DNA of 36,195 nucleotides, taken from NCBI GenBank assembly GCA_046582565.1, contig JAYGED010000315.1, positions 1-36,195 of the forward strand. Reading direction: 5' to 3'. The notes below the pieces were generated by a model that saw only the letters and a list, made by a program, of their open reading frames with translations, did not search any database and was not told where the DNA came from. The DNA comes from JAYGED01 sp046582565 (lineage in GTDB: Bacteria; Pseudomonadota; Alphaproteobacteria; JAAXGF01). Shown here in pieces: positions 23,437 to 32,042 of this stretch. The number at the start of each line of letters is the position of its first letter. The stretch's first letter is position 1. Made by a program: the position numbers and the translations under genes.

Positions 23437-24107
23437 TTGGTGACCTTTCCCGGCCCCGAGCCGTGCTGCTCGATTGGGATAATACCCTGGTCGATACCTT
23501 CCCCTTGATACATGTCGCCATGAACCACGCCCTCGAAGCCATGGGTCACGACAGTTGGTCTTACGAGAAATTCTGCCAGACCATTGCCAAATCCATGCGC
23601 GACTTGTTTCCGGTACTGTTCAAGGAGCGCTGGGAGGAGGCCCGGGATATCTTCTACGAAAGCTATGCCAAACGCGATCTCGACATGATCAAGCCTCTGG
23701 CGGGCGCAGAGGAACTGCTGGTCGCCCTGAACGAGTCCAAAATTTATGTCGCCGTGGTCAGCAACAAGAGTGGCGAAAACCTGCGCCAGGAATCCAGCCA
23801 CCTTGGCTGGGACAGCTATTTTAACCGCCTGGTCGGCGCCACCGACGCGAAGGCGGACAAGCCGGCCCCGGCAGTGGTCGAATTTGCCCTTGAAGGCAGT
23901 GGAATTCAGCCGGGCAGGGACGTCTGGTTCATCGGCGATAACGCCATCGACATTGACTGCGCCCTGGCCGCCGGGTGCGTCCCCCTGATCGTCAAGGGCG
24001 CCCATGAAAACCATGACAATCCGGAACTCGACCGCGCCGAGCGAAAATTCGACAATTGCAAGGAACTCGCGGAAGCGGTGCGGCTCATCACAAAACCGCT
24101 AGGCTGA
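23433..24107 (+). CDS. HAD-superfamily phosphatase, phosphoglycolate-phosphatase-like
   Basis: The 224-residue protein is a haloacid dehalogenase-type hydrolase with cap subclass I. Motif I is LLDWDNTLVDT (nucleophile Asp14, acid/base Asp16), motif II is in VVSNKSG, motif III Lys lies in KADKPAP, and motif IV is WFIGDNAIDID. The Trp between the two catalytic Asp residues (DWDNT rather than DFDGT) is a distinctive variant. Members dephosphorylate phosphoglycolate, nucleotides or sugar phosphates; the substrate cannot be read from sequence. The start overlaps the dat stop by four bases, so the two enzymes are likely co-translated. The gene closes the long plus-strand run that began at the YpjD-like gene; hfq next door has its own promoter. 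Confidence 0.87.
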   Translation: MIGDLSRPRAVLLDWDNTLVDTFPLIHVAMNHALEAMGHDSWSYEKFCQTIAKSMRDLFPVLFKERWEEARDIFYESYAKRDLDMIKPLAGAEELLVALNESKIYVAVVSNKSGENLRQESSHLGWDSYFNRLVGATDAKADKPAPAVVEFALEGSGIQPGRDVWFIGDNAIDIDCALAAGCVPLIVKGAHENHDNPELDRAERKFDNCKELAEAVRLITKPLG

Positions 24108-24117
24108 CCGACTTCGA

Positions 24118-24146
24118 TTGTCACGAGATTTCCACTGGTCTAGAAT
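24118..24146 (+). promoter_or_regulatory. Sigma70-type promoter for hfq
   Basis: TTGTCA (24118-24123) and TAGAAT (24141-24146) are separated by exactly 17 bases, close to the sigma70-family consensus. The element lies just after the HAD gene stop and about 90 bases before the hfq ATG, so the mRNA would have a leader of roughly 80 bases. Within that leader, GAGGAGAAGGGG immediately precedes the start codon. This suggests hfq and hflX can be expressed independently of the ntr-trk genes. Confidence 0.65.
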
Positions 24147-24234
24147 GGTAATTAATCGAAAACACTGTCGGTAGCCGCTCGCATTTGACGGCGATGTTAT
24201 TCAACCCCTCGGTCTGAGGAGAAGGGGACATAAA

Positions 24235-24489
24235 ATGTCTGGCGAAAAAGTTCAGAATATACAAGACGTCTTTCTTAATTACGTTCGTAAAAACAAAACG
24301 TCGGTCACCGTCTTTCTGGTGAACGGCGTCAAGCTGCAAGGCGTCATCAGCTCGTTCGATAATTTCTCGATGCTGTTGCGCCGTGATGGTCATGTACAGC
24401 TGGTTTATAAGCATGCCATTTCCACGGTGATGCCAGCCACAATCATTCAGCTTTACGATCCCGTGAAGGAAGAAGAAAACGCCGACTAA
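24235..24489 (+). CDS. hfq: RNA chaperone Hfq
   Basis: Hfq is an Sm-like hexameric RNA chaperone that helps small RNAs pair with mRNAs. The 84-residue protein has the full Sm fold: the N-terminal helix with QDVFLNYVRKNKTSVTVFLV, Sm1 with VNGVKLQGVISSFDNF, and Sm2 ending LVYKHAISTVMP. The Gln near the N-terminus (in IQDVFLN), the central FDNF and the YKHAIS motif are the RNA-contact positions. The C-terminal tail is short and acidic, usual for alphaproteobacteria. A strong GAGGAGAAGGGG site precedes the ATG. The last codons are purine-rich (GTGAAGGAAGAAGAAAAC) and may help ribosomes reach hflX, whose start is unclear. Confidence 0.97.
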   Translation: MSGEKVQNIQDVFLNYVRKNKTSVTVFLVNGVKLQGVISSFDNFSMLLRRDGHVQLVYKHAISTVMPATIIQLYDPVKEEENAD

Positions 24490-24628
24490 TCCTCCTTCCG
24501 ACACATTCGGAACCAACGCCGGAACCAGCGATGATGACCAAGGGCGGCAAACCCTGGTCATTCATCCGGTTTCGCGTGGCAGAAACAAGACCGCTCGCCG
24601 CGATGCCGAGGCTTGCCTGGCGGAAGCC

Positions 24629-25825
24629 GTGGGTCTGGCCGAGGCGATATCTCTCACCATCGCCGGCGCCGAGACTGTGTCTTTGGCCGCGGCCAAGCCG
24701 GCAACCCTGTTCGGCCGCGGCAAGGTCGAAGAACTCAAGGGGCTGATCGCTTCGCGGGATATCGAGTTGGTGATCATCGACGCCGCCCTGAGCCCGGTGC
24801 AACAGCGCAACCTGGAACGCGCCTGGGACTGCAAGGTGATCGACCGCACCGGCCTGATCCTCGAAATATTCGGCGACAGGGCGCAGACCCGGGAGGGCCG
24901 CCTTCAAGTGGAGCTGGCCGCCCTCGGCTATCAGCGCAGCCGGCTGGTGCGAAGCTGGACCCACCTGGAGCGCCAGCGGGGCGGTCATGGCTTCCTGGGC
25001 GGCCCTGGTGAATCACAGATTGAATCCGATCGTCGGCAAATCGACGAGCGCATCACCCGCATCCGCCGCGAGCTTGAGACCGTGGTGCGCACCCGCGAGC
25101 TGCATCGCAAGGCGCGCAAGCGCGTGCCCTATCCGGTGGTCGCCCTGGTCGGCTACACAAACGCCGGTAAATCAACCCTGTTCAACCGCCTGACCGGCGC
25201 CACCGTCGACGCCGAAGACAAGCTTTTCGCCACCCTCGATCCGACCTTGCGCGGCGTCACCCTGCCATCGGGCCGGCGGATCATCCTGTCGGACACAGTG
25301 GGTTTCATCTCGGCCCTGCCGACCACCCTTGTGGCCGCCTTTCGCGCTACCCTGGAAGAAGTTCTCGAAGCCGAAATCATCGTCCATGTGCGCGATATTT
25401 CCCATCCCGACAACCTTGCCCAGAGAGATGATGTGCACGGCGTGCTTCGCGATCTCGGCCTCGATGAAGCGATCGACGAAGGCCGCATGATTGAGGCTCA
25501 TAACAAGATCGACCTGCTCAGCTCGGAAGAACGCGGCCGCCTGCAAAACATCGCCGAACGTGAAACCAACGGCGTCCCGCTGTCAGCAACCTCGGGGCAG
25601 GGGTGCGACGATCTGCTGGCGCGGATCGATGACCGCCTCTCCGAAAGCCGCACAATACTTGATCTTTCCGTCCGCCACAGCGACGGCGCGACGATCGCCT
25701 GGCTATACAGCCACGGAGAAATCCTCGAACGCGTCGACGATGATGAAGCCTGCCATTTGAAAGTTGGGCTCAATGCCGCCGACGCGGCCCGCTACGCCCA
25801 TAGGGACTCAGGCTCCAATCTCTGA
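24629..25825 (+). CDS. hflX: GTPase HflX (N-terminal start uncertain)
   Basis: HflX is a ribosome-associated GTPase that splits stalled or stressed 70S ribosomes. The frame shows the glycine-rich N-terminal domain (LFGRGKVEELKGL, the ALSPVQQRNLE block, IDRTGLILEIF, and GGPGESQIESDRR), then the GTPase domain with G1 GYTNAGKST, G3 DTVGF and G4 NKID. The coordinates use the first conventional start, GTG at 24629. However, the same frame stays open upstream to 24467 and encodes TLVIHPVSRGRNK and an AEACLAEAVGLAEAI helix, which resembles the normal HflX beginning. No ATG, GTG or TTG occurs in that extension. CTG at 24554, six bases after AGGGCGG, is one candidate. So the protein is probably longer at the N-terminus than the 398 residues listed. 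Confidence 0.9.
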   Translation: MGLAEAISLTIAGAETVSLAAAKPATLFGRGKVEELKGLIASRDIELVIIDAALSPVQQRNLERAWDCKVIDRTGLILEIFGDRAQTREGRLQVELAALGYQRSRLVRSWTHLERQRGGHGFLGGPGESQIESDRRQIDERITRIRRELETVVRTRELHRKARKRVPYPVVALVGYTNAGKSTLFNRLTGATVDAEDKLFATLDPTLRGVTLPSGRRIILSDTVGFISALPTTLVAAFRATLEEVLEAEIIVHVRDISHPDNLAQRDDVHGVLRDLGLDEAIDEGRMIEAHNKIDLLSSEERGRLQNIAERETNGVPLSATSGQGCDDLLARIDDRLSESRTILDLSVRHSDGATIAWLYSHGEILERVDDDEACHLKVGLNAADAARYAHRDSGSNL

Positions 25826-25847
25826 AAACTGAACCTTCGTCATGGCC

Positions 25848-25876
25848 TTGACAGGCCTCTGACCATTCCATATATA
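25848..25876 (+). promoter_or_regulatory. groESL promoter (sigma70-type, possible RpoH overlap)
   Basis: A consensus TTGACA (25848-25853) and TATATA (25871-25876) are spaced by exactly 17 bases, the clearest promoter in the window. Read as CTTGACA followed 14 bases later by CCATATAT, the same DNA also resembles a heat-shock sigma32 promoter, so both sigma factors may use it. The predicted transcription start, around 25882-25884, falls inside the CIRCE operator. Confidence 0.85.
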
Positions 25877-25878
25877 CC

Positions 25879-25905
25879 TTGGCACTCACACCGTGAGAGT
25901 GCTAA
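25879..25905 (+). promoter_or_regulatory. CIRCE operator (HrcA-binding site)
   Basis: The element reads TTGGCACTC, nine bases, then GAGTGCTAA. This matches the CIRCE consensus TTAGCACTC-N9-GAGTGCTAA with a single change in the left arm (G for A at the third base). It spans the predicted transcription start of groESL, so HrcA bound here would block initiation. No hrcA gene is in the window. Confidence 0.95.
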
Positions 25906-25954
25906 CAGCAATTTAATATGACCCGCACTGCGGGCCGACAACGGAGAGGTTCGA

Positions 25955-26242
25955 ATGAAGCTCAGACCATTACATGATCGCGTTCTGGTCAAACGCGTGG
26001 ATGAAGAAGGCAAGACCAAAGGCGGCATCATCATTCCCGATACGGCTAAAGAGAAGCCTATGGAGGGCAAAGTGATTTCCGTAGGAGCGGGCGCGCGCGG
26101 CGAGGACGGCAAGGTTGTGCCGCTCGACGTCAAGAAGGGCGACCGCATCCTGTTCGGCAAATGGTCCGGCACCGAAGTCACGATCGACAGCGATGAGCTG
26201 TTGATCATGAAGGAGTCGGACATCATGGGCATTATTGAGTAG
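25955..26242 (+). CDS. groES: Co-chaperonin GroES
   Basis: GroES is the heptameric lid that closes the GroEL folding chamber. The 95-residue protein is full length and shows LRPLHDRVLVKRVDEE at the start, the mobile loop KTKGGIIIPDTAKEKP, the VISVGAGAR roof region, and GDRILFGKWSGTEV. GGAGAGG stands just before the ATG. It is the first gene after the groE promoter and CIRCE site, with a 5' leader of about 70 bases containing half the operator. groEL follows after 12 bases, so the pair is one heat-shock operon under HrcA control. Confidence 0.98.
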   Translation: MKLRPLHDRVLVKRVDEEGKTKGGIIIPDTAKEKPMEGKVISVGAGARGEDGKVVPLDVKKGDRILFGKWSGTEVTIDSDELLIMKESDIMGIIE

Positions 26243-26254
26243 GGATATCGAAAA

Positions 26255-27904
<1,650 letters not shown>

Positions 27905-27932
27905 CCAACGCCGTTTAGCGCCGACAAAGACC

Positions 27933-27966
27933 AAGAGGGCCGCAGGTTTTGCGGCCCTCTTTTTTT
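27933..27966 (+). terminator. Intrinsic terminator of groESL
   Basis: A GC-rich stem AGAGGGCCGCA (27934-27944) pairs perfectly with TGCGGCCCTCT (27950-27960) around a five-base loop, and is followed directly by a run of six more Ts (27961-27966). This is a textbook Rho-independent terminator for plus-strand transcription, placed 29 bases after the groEL stop. Confidence 0.95.
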
Positions 27967-27988
27967 GCCTGTCACGCGCGGTCTAAGG

Positions 27989-28022
27989 TTGTTATACGTC
28001 CCATGGCCCATACAATGGGGCC
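27989..28022 (+). promoter_or_regulatory. Candidate promoter and overlapping dyad before the aminotransferase gene
   Basis: TTGTTA (27989-27994) and TACAAT (28011-28016) are 16 bases apart, a reasonable sigma70-type promoter right after the groEL terminator. The -10 box lies in the centre of an inverted repeat, GGCCCAT-ACA-ATGGGGCC (28005-28022, one extra G in the right arm), which could be an operator that blocks polymerase. No regulator gene is adjacent. Confidence 0.5.
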
Positions 28023-28072
28023 GCAATTATGGACAATCGAGCCGCGGAAAAGGCTCTCATGAGGACCTCGCC

Positions 28073-29383
28073 ATGCAATACACCGCCAACACACTTGAAA
28101 ACTACTGGATGCCCTTCACCTCCAACCGGGACTTCAAGGAAAATCCCCGGTTGATCGAGCGCGCCGAGGGCATGTATTTCTGGAACCATCATGGCGAACG
28201 GGTGCTCGACGGATCCGCCGGCCTGTTCTGCGTCGCCGCCGGCCACGCCCGGTCCGAGATCGTCGAGGCGGTGACAGCCCAGCTCACCAAGCTCGACTAT
28301 GCGCCGCCGTTCCAGTTCGGCCACCCGGCAGCCTTCGAACTGGCGCAGCGCTTATCCACCATGCTCCCCGACAGCATCGATCACGTCTTCTTCTGCAATT
28401 CGGGTTCGGAAGCGGTCGAGACGGCGCTCAAGATTTCCCTGGCCTATCACCGGGCGAAGGGCGACGGCCGCAAGGTGCGGTTTGTCGGCCGCGAGAAGGC
28501 CTATCACGGCGTCAACTTCGGCGGTATCTCGGTCGCCGGAATGGTCAAGAACCGCGAAGCCTTCGGCACCGGCCTACCCGGCGTCGTCCATCTGCGTCAT
28601 ACCTTGATGACCGATCAGCGCTTCACCAAGGGCCAGTACGAGAGAGGCGCCGAGCTCGCCGATGACCTGCAACGCCTGGTCGAGCTCCACGGAGCCGAAA
28701 ATATCACCTGCTGCATCGTCGAACCGATCGCCGGCGGCGTCGGCGTCATCGTGCCGCCCAAGGGCTATCTCCAACGGTTGCGCGAAATCTGCGACGACCA
28801 CGACATCCTGCTCATCTTCGATGAGGTGATCACCGGATTCGGGCGCACCGGCAAGGGCTTCGCCTCCGAAACCTTCGGCGTCATCCCCGACATCATGACC
28901 ATGGCCAAGGGGCTGACCAACGGCGTCGTGCCCATGGGCGCAGTGGCGGTGAAGGACGAGATCTACGAGACCGTCGTCAACGCGGCGCCGGAAAAGTCCG
29001 TCGAGTTTTTCCACGGCTACACCTACACCGCCTGTCCGGTAGCCTGCGCCGCCAGTCTCGCCGCCCTCGACATCTATGAGAAAGAGGGCCTGTTCGAACG
29101 CTCGGCTCAGATAGCGCCCTATTTTCTGGATGCAGTGTTCTCGCTCCAGGACCTCGATCTGATTACCGATATCCGGGGATTCGGCCTGCTCGCGGGCATC
29201 GATCTAGCACCCGATAAGGCGCCCGGCATACGCGGCTACGAGGCCTTGCAACGCTTTTACGAGGCCGGCCTGATGGTCAAAATGACCGGCGATTGCATAC
29301 TCCTGTCGCCGCCCTTAATCGTCGAGAACGCCGAAATCGACTTCATGGTCGATACAATTCGCACAGTCGTGGAAGGACTCTGA
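28073..29383 (+). CDS. Class III aminotransferase, omega-amino-acid/beta-alanine--pyruvate type
   Basis: The 436-residue protein is a PLP enzyme of the class III (omega) family. The N-terminal YWMPFTSNRDFKENPRL and the LDGSAGLFCVAAGHARSEI block match omega-amino-acid:pyruvate aminotransferases. NSGSEAVETALK (109-120), the cofactor-binding IFDEVITGFGRTG (Asp250) and catalytic Lys279 in MAKGLTNGVVPMG are intact. Members move the amino group of beta-alanine, or of taurine and related amines, to pyruvate, giving malonate semialdehyde or similar aldehydes. I chose the ATG at 28073, with GAGG eight bases upstream, because the conserved fold begins there; an in-frame start at 27965 would run through the groEL terminator. 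The dehydrogenase gene starts two bases after the stop, so the two form one unit. Confidence 0.9.
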   Translation: MQYTANTLENYWMPFTSNRDFKENPRLIERAEGMYFWNHHGERVLDGSAGLFCVAAGHARSEIVEAVTAQLTKLDYAPPFQFGHPAAFELAQRLSTMLPDSIDHVFFCNSGSEAVETALKISLAYHRAKGDGRKVRFVGREKAYHGVNFGGISVAGMVKNREAFGTGLPGVVHLRHTLMTDQRFTKGQYERGAELADDLQRLVELHGAENITCCIVEPIAGGVGVIVPPKGYLQRLREICDDHDILLIFDEVITGFGRTGKGFASETFGVIPDIMTMAKGLTNGVVPMGAVAVKDEIYETVVNAAPEKSVEFFHGYTYTACPVACAASLAALDIYEKEGLFERSAQIAPYFLDAVFSLQDLDLITDIRGFGLLAGIDLAPDKAPGIRGYEALQRFYEAGLMVKMTGDCILLSPPLIVENAEIDFMVDTIRTVVEGL

Positions 29384-29384
29384 C

Positions 29385-30251
29385 ATGAAAGTCGCTTTTA
29401 TCGGGCTCGGCAACATGGGCTTTCCCATGGCCGGCCATCTCGCCGCCGGCGGTCATGATGTGACCATCTATAACCGCACCACGGCCAAGGCCGATGCCTG
29501 GGTGGAAAAACACGGCGGCGCCCGGGGCGATACCCCGGCGGCGGCGGCACAGGGCGCTGAAATCGCCTTTGTATGCGTCGGCAACGACGACGACCTGCGC
29601 AGCGTCGTGTTCGGCGACGACGGCGTGCTTGCCGGTCTCGAGAAGGGCGCCATCCTGGTCGATCACACCACCGCCTCCGCCGGGGCGGCCCGCGACATTG
29701 CGGAAGCTGGGGCAGGGAATGGCATCGGCTTCCTGGATGCGCCGGTCTCCGGTGGCCAGAACGGCGCCGAGGGCGGCGTCCTCACGGTCATGGTCGGCGG
29801 CGATGAGGCAACTTTCGAGCGGGCCAATCCGATCATCGATTGTTTCGCCCGCGCGGTCACTCTCATGGGTCCGGTCGGCTCGGGCCAGCTTACCAAGATG
29901 GTCAATCAGATCTGCATCGTCGGCATCATTCAGGCGCTCTCCGAGGGGCTCGATTTCGGCCGCCGCGCCGGGCTCGACGTGAGCCGGGTCGTCGAGGTGA
30001 TCTCCAAGGGCGCCGCCCAGTCCTGGCAGATGGACAATCGCTCCGGCACGATGATCGAGGACAGCTTCGATTTCGGCTTCGCTTCCAACTGGATGCGCAA
30101 GGATATGCGTATCTGCCTGGACGAAGCCGGGCGTAACGGTGCTCTGCTGCCGACTGCATCCTCTATCGAGCAGAACTATGGCCGCCTCCATGAACGCGGT
30201 GAGGGACATCTCGACAACACAGCCCTGATCCGCCTGTTGCGACAGCCTTAG
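29385..30251 (+). CDS. NAD(P)-dependent beta-hydroxyacid dehydrogenase (3-hydroxyisobutyrate dehydrogenase family)
   Basis: The 288-residue protein belongs to the 3-hydroxyisobutyrate/tartronate-semialdehyde reductase family. Residues 4-15 (AFIGLGNMGFPM) form the dinucleotide-binding loop. DAPVSGGQNGAEGG (118-131) is the substrate-binding signature. GSGQLTKMVNQ carries the catalytic Lys171. The Asn-Arg after strand beta2 (YNRTTAK) is the pattern that often goes with NADP preference, although this is only suggestive. Such enzymes oxidise or reduce 3-hydroxyisobutyrate, 3-hydroxypropionate or tartronate semialdehyde. Paired directly behind an omega-aminotransferase, it may reduce or form the semialdehyde produced there, for example malonate or methylmalonate semialdehyde. 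It ends 16 bases from the convergent mazG gene, with no clear terminator between. Confidence 0.9.
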   Translation: MKVAFIGLGNMGFPMAGHLAAGGHDVTIYNRTTAKADAWVEKHGGARGDTPAAAAQGAEIAFVCVGNDDDLRSVVFGDDGVLAGLEKGAILVDHTTASAGAARDIAEAGAGNGIGFLDAPVSGGQNGAEGGVLTVMVGGDEATFERANPIIDCFARAVTLMGPVGSGQLTKMVNQICIVGIIQALSEGLDFGRRAGLDVSRVVEVISKGAAQSWQMDNRSGTMIEDSFDFGFASNWMRKDMRICLDEAGRNGALLPTASSIEQNYGRLHERGEGHLDNTALIRLLRQP

Positions 30252-30267
30252 AGGGCTACAAACCCCT

Positions 30268-31071
30268 TTATGCGCGCTCTTCGGCCTTAACCGCGTCCCA
30301 CAGGCGGTCCATTTCTTCGAGGCTCGACTGATCGGCGCTGCTACCGGATTCCTCGAGCATCTCCTCGATGCGGCGAAAACGGCGCTCGAATTTGGCATTT
30401 CCCTGGCGAAGCGCGCTTTCCGGGTCAATACGATTGTGGCGCGCCAGATTGACGCAGGCGAACAGCAGATCACCGATTTCGTCCGTGACGCGGTCCTTAT
30501 CACCACCACTGGCGAATTCGGCGCGCAATTCATCGAGTTCCTCGTCGATCTTATCGATAACAGCCAGCGTGACCGGCCAATCAAAGCCGACACGGGCGGC
30601 GCGGGCCTGGAGCTTGACGGCGCGGGTGAGGGCGGGGAGGGCGTTGGTCACCCCGTCGAGAACGCTCGGCGTGCGGCCTTTTGCCTCGGCCTTGGCGGCC
30701 CGCTCCTCTGCTTTTTGGGCTTCCCAGGCGTGGGTCTGGGCCTCGGCGGTCTCTACGGAACCGTCGCCGAATACATGAGGATGGCGGCGCACCATCTTGT
30801 CGACGGCTCCCTGGGCAATGCTCTCGAAATCGAACAACCCATTCTCCCGCGCCATCTGGGCGTAAAACACCACTTGAAACAGCAGGTCACCCAATTCGTC
30901 TTCGAGGGCAGGCCAGTCCGCCTCGGCGATCGCCTCGGCGACCTCATAGGCTTCTTCGATGGTATAGGGCGCGATGCTGGCGAAATCCTGCGCAACATCC
31001 CAGGGACAGCCGTTCTCTGGGTCGCGCAGCTGCGCCATGACATCGAGAAGACTGGCTATGGCGGTGGTCAT
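30268..31071 (-). CDS. mazG: Nucleoside triphosphate pyrophosphohydrolase MazG
   Basis: MazG hydrolyses NTPs and dNTPs to monophosphates and pyrophosphate, clearing non-canonical nucleotides and affecting the stringent response. The 267-residue protein has the two-domain layout. The first MazG domain carries LRDPENGCPWD, the EEAYEVAEAI metal-binding Glu motif and LEDELGDLLFQVVFYAQMA. The second carries EELDELRAEF and DEIGDLLFACVNLARH. The tail QGNAKFERRFRRIEEML is also typical. AGGAAA lies eight bases before the ATG. In many alphaproteobacteria mazG follows hflX; here it is on the opposite strand, separated from hflX by groESL and two catabolic genes. The 182 bases upstream of it are very AT-rich. 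Confidence 0.95.
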   Translation of the reverse strand: MTTAIASLLDVMAQLRDPENGCPWDVAQDFASIAPYTIEEAYEVAEAIAEADWPALEDELGDLLFQVVFYAQMARENGLFDFESIAQGAVDKMVRRHPHVFGDGSVETAEAQTHAWEAQKAEERAAKAEAKGRTPSVLDGVTNALPALTRAVKLQARAARVGFDWPVTLAVIDKIDEELDELRAEFASGGDKDRVTDEIGDLLFACVNLARHNRIDPESALRQGNAKFERRFRRIEEMLEESGSSADQSSLEEMDRLWDAVKAEERA

Positions 31072-31253
31072 ATGGTCGTTTCCTATCCGTGAATTTAGTT
31101 AAGTTTAGCAGGGAAGGAGTCTTTGTAGGTATTTGTAATAATTTGCTTTACTAAATATAATTGTCGCATAAGGTGTATTATGGGAAATTATTATTTCCCA
31201 TAATACCAAACTACACAGATACAGCTGATCGTGCGTCCTTATCGCCGTTGAAA
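31072..31253. other. AT-rich intergenic stretch between tatD and mazG
   Basis: This 182-base gap is mostly A and T at 31095-31215, in strong contrast with the GC-rich genes either side. It holds the perfect hairpin at 31175-31206 and the mazG ribosome-binding site at its left edge. I found no credible ORF, tRNA-like fold or clear -35/-10 pair in it. It must contain whatever promoter drives mazG if mazG is not read through from tatD. Confidence 0.8.
31175..31206. repeat. Perfect AT-rich hairpin, 14-base stem
   Basis: GTATTATGGGAAAT (31175-31188) and ATTTCCCATAATAC (31193-31206) are exact complements around a TATT loop. The hairpin is 3' of tatD on the minus strand, but no T run follows on either strand, so it is not a typical intrinsic terminator. 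It may protect or process the tatD mRNA end, act as a protein-binding palindrome, or be a remnant of a small mobile repeat. Confidence 0.85.
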
Positions 31254-32042
31254 TCAGGCATGCTTGGGATGCTTGGCCTTTTGAAACAGCGCAAAGAAGT
31301 TTTCCGTGGTGGCCGTGGCCAACGCCTCGGGCGTCACCCCCTTGATTTCGGCCAGGCAAGCCGCCGTATGGGCAACAAAGGCGGGCTCATTGCGCTTGCC
31401 GCGCATGGGAACCGGCGCCAGATAAGGCGCGTCGGTCTCGACCAGCAAGCGCTCCAGCGGCACCCCGATAAGCGCCTCGCGTAAGGCCTCGGCTTTCTTG
31501 AAGGTGACGATCCCGGCCACGGATATATACAAACCCAATTCGACTGATTTTTCAGCGAGATCACGGCTGGTACTGAAGCAATGAATGAGGCCCTTGAAGG
31601 CTCCGATGCGCATCTCATCGGCGAGTATGTCGAGGGTGTCCTCGTCGGCGTCTCGGGTATGAACGATCAGAGGCAGGCCGGTCTCGCGCGCCGCCGCCGC
31701 ATGGATACGGAAGCTTTCGCGCTGCAGAGCTTGGGGCCCATAATCATAGAAATAATCGAGGCCGGTCTCTCCAATGCCGATAACCACGTCGGCCCTGGCG
31801 TGATTGACAAGGGTTTCCACGGTTGCCGCCGGTTCGTCATCGACATTGTGCGGATGGATACCGACCGAGCAATAGAGGTTTTCGTGGGCCTGGGCCAAGG
31901 CCAGCACGGCCTCAAACTTGCTGAGCCGGGTGCAGATCGTCTGCATGACGCCGACACCTGCCTCCGCGGCACGCGCCATCACCCCCTCGATGTCTTCGGC
32001 GAAATCGGGAAAATCCAGATGGCAGTGGCTGTCGACCAACAT
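31254..32042 (-). CDS. tatD: TatD-family metal-dependent deoxyribonuclease
   Basis: TatD proteins are TIM-barrel metallohydrolases with DNase or exonuclease activity, linked to DNA repair and RNA/protein quality control. The 262-residue protein has the expected ligands in order: DSHCHLDF at the N-terminus (His-x-His), GETGLDYFY (Glu), HTRDADED (His), HCFS (His) and ETDAPYLAP (Asp). The ATG at 32042-32040 shares one base with the metG stop (TGATG). A GTG three bases upstream is possible but unneeded. It is the last gene of the tight dacA-tmk-holB-metG-tatD run. In many alphaproteobacteria a metallo-beta-lactamase-fold gene follows; here the AT-rich gap comes instead. Confidence 0.94.
   Translation of the reverse strand: MLVDSHCHLDFPDFAEDIEGVMARAAEAGVGVMQTICTRLSKFEAVLALAQAHENLYCSVGIHPHNVDDEPAATVETLVNHARADVVIGIGETGLDYFYDYGPQALQRESFRIHAAAARETGLPLIVHTRDADEDTLDILADEMRIGAFKGLIHCFSTSRDLAEKSVELGLYISVAGIVTFKKAEALREALIGVPLERLLVETDAPYLAPVPMRGKRNEPAFVAHTAACLAEIKGVTPEALATATTENFFALFQKAKHPKHA

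Noticed and set aside
27965..28072. Upstream in-frame extension of the aminotransferase gene
   Set aside because: It would start in the T run of the groEL terminator and cross a good promoter; the ATG at 28073 has a ribosome-binding site and matches the family N-terminus.
30252..30267. Possible terminator between the dehydrogenase gene and mazG
   Set aside because: The GAGGG and CCCTT arms are short and mismatched and there is no convincing T run in either direction.
29343..30593. Minus-strand open frame covering the dehydrogenase gene and the end of mazG
   Set aside because: It overlaps two well-supported genes in other frames and shows no domain; the composition is a codon-bias shadow.
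31161..31484. Plus-strand open frame starting in the AT-rich gap and running antisense into tatD
   Set aside because: Most of it is antisense to tatD, and no ribosome-binding site or domain is visible.
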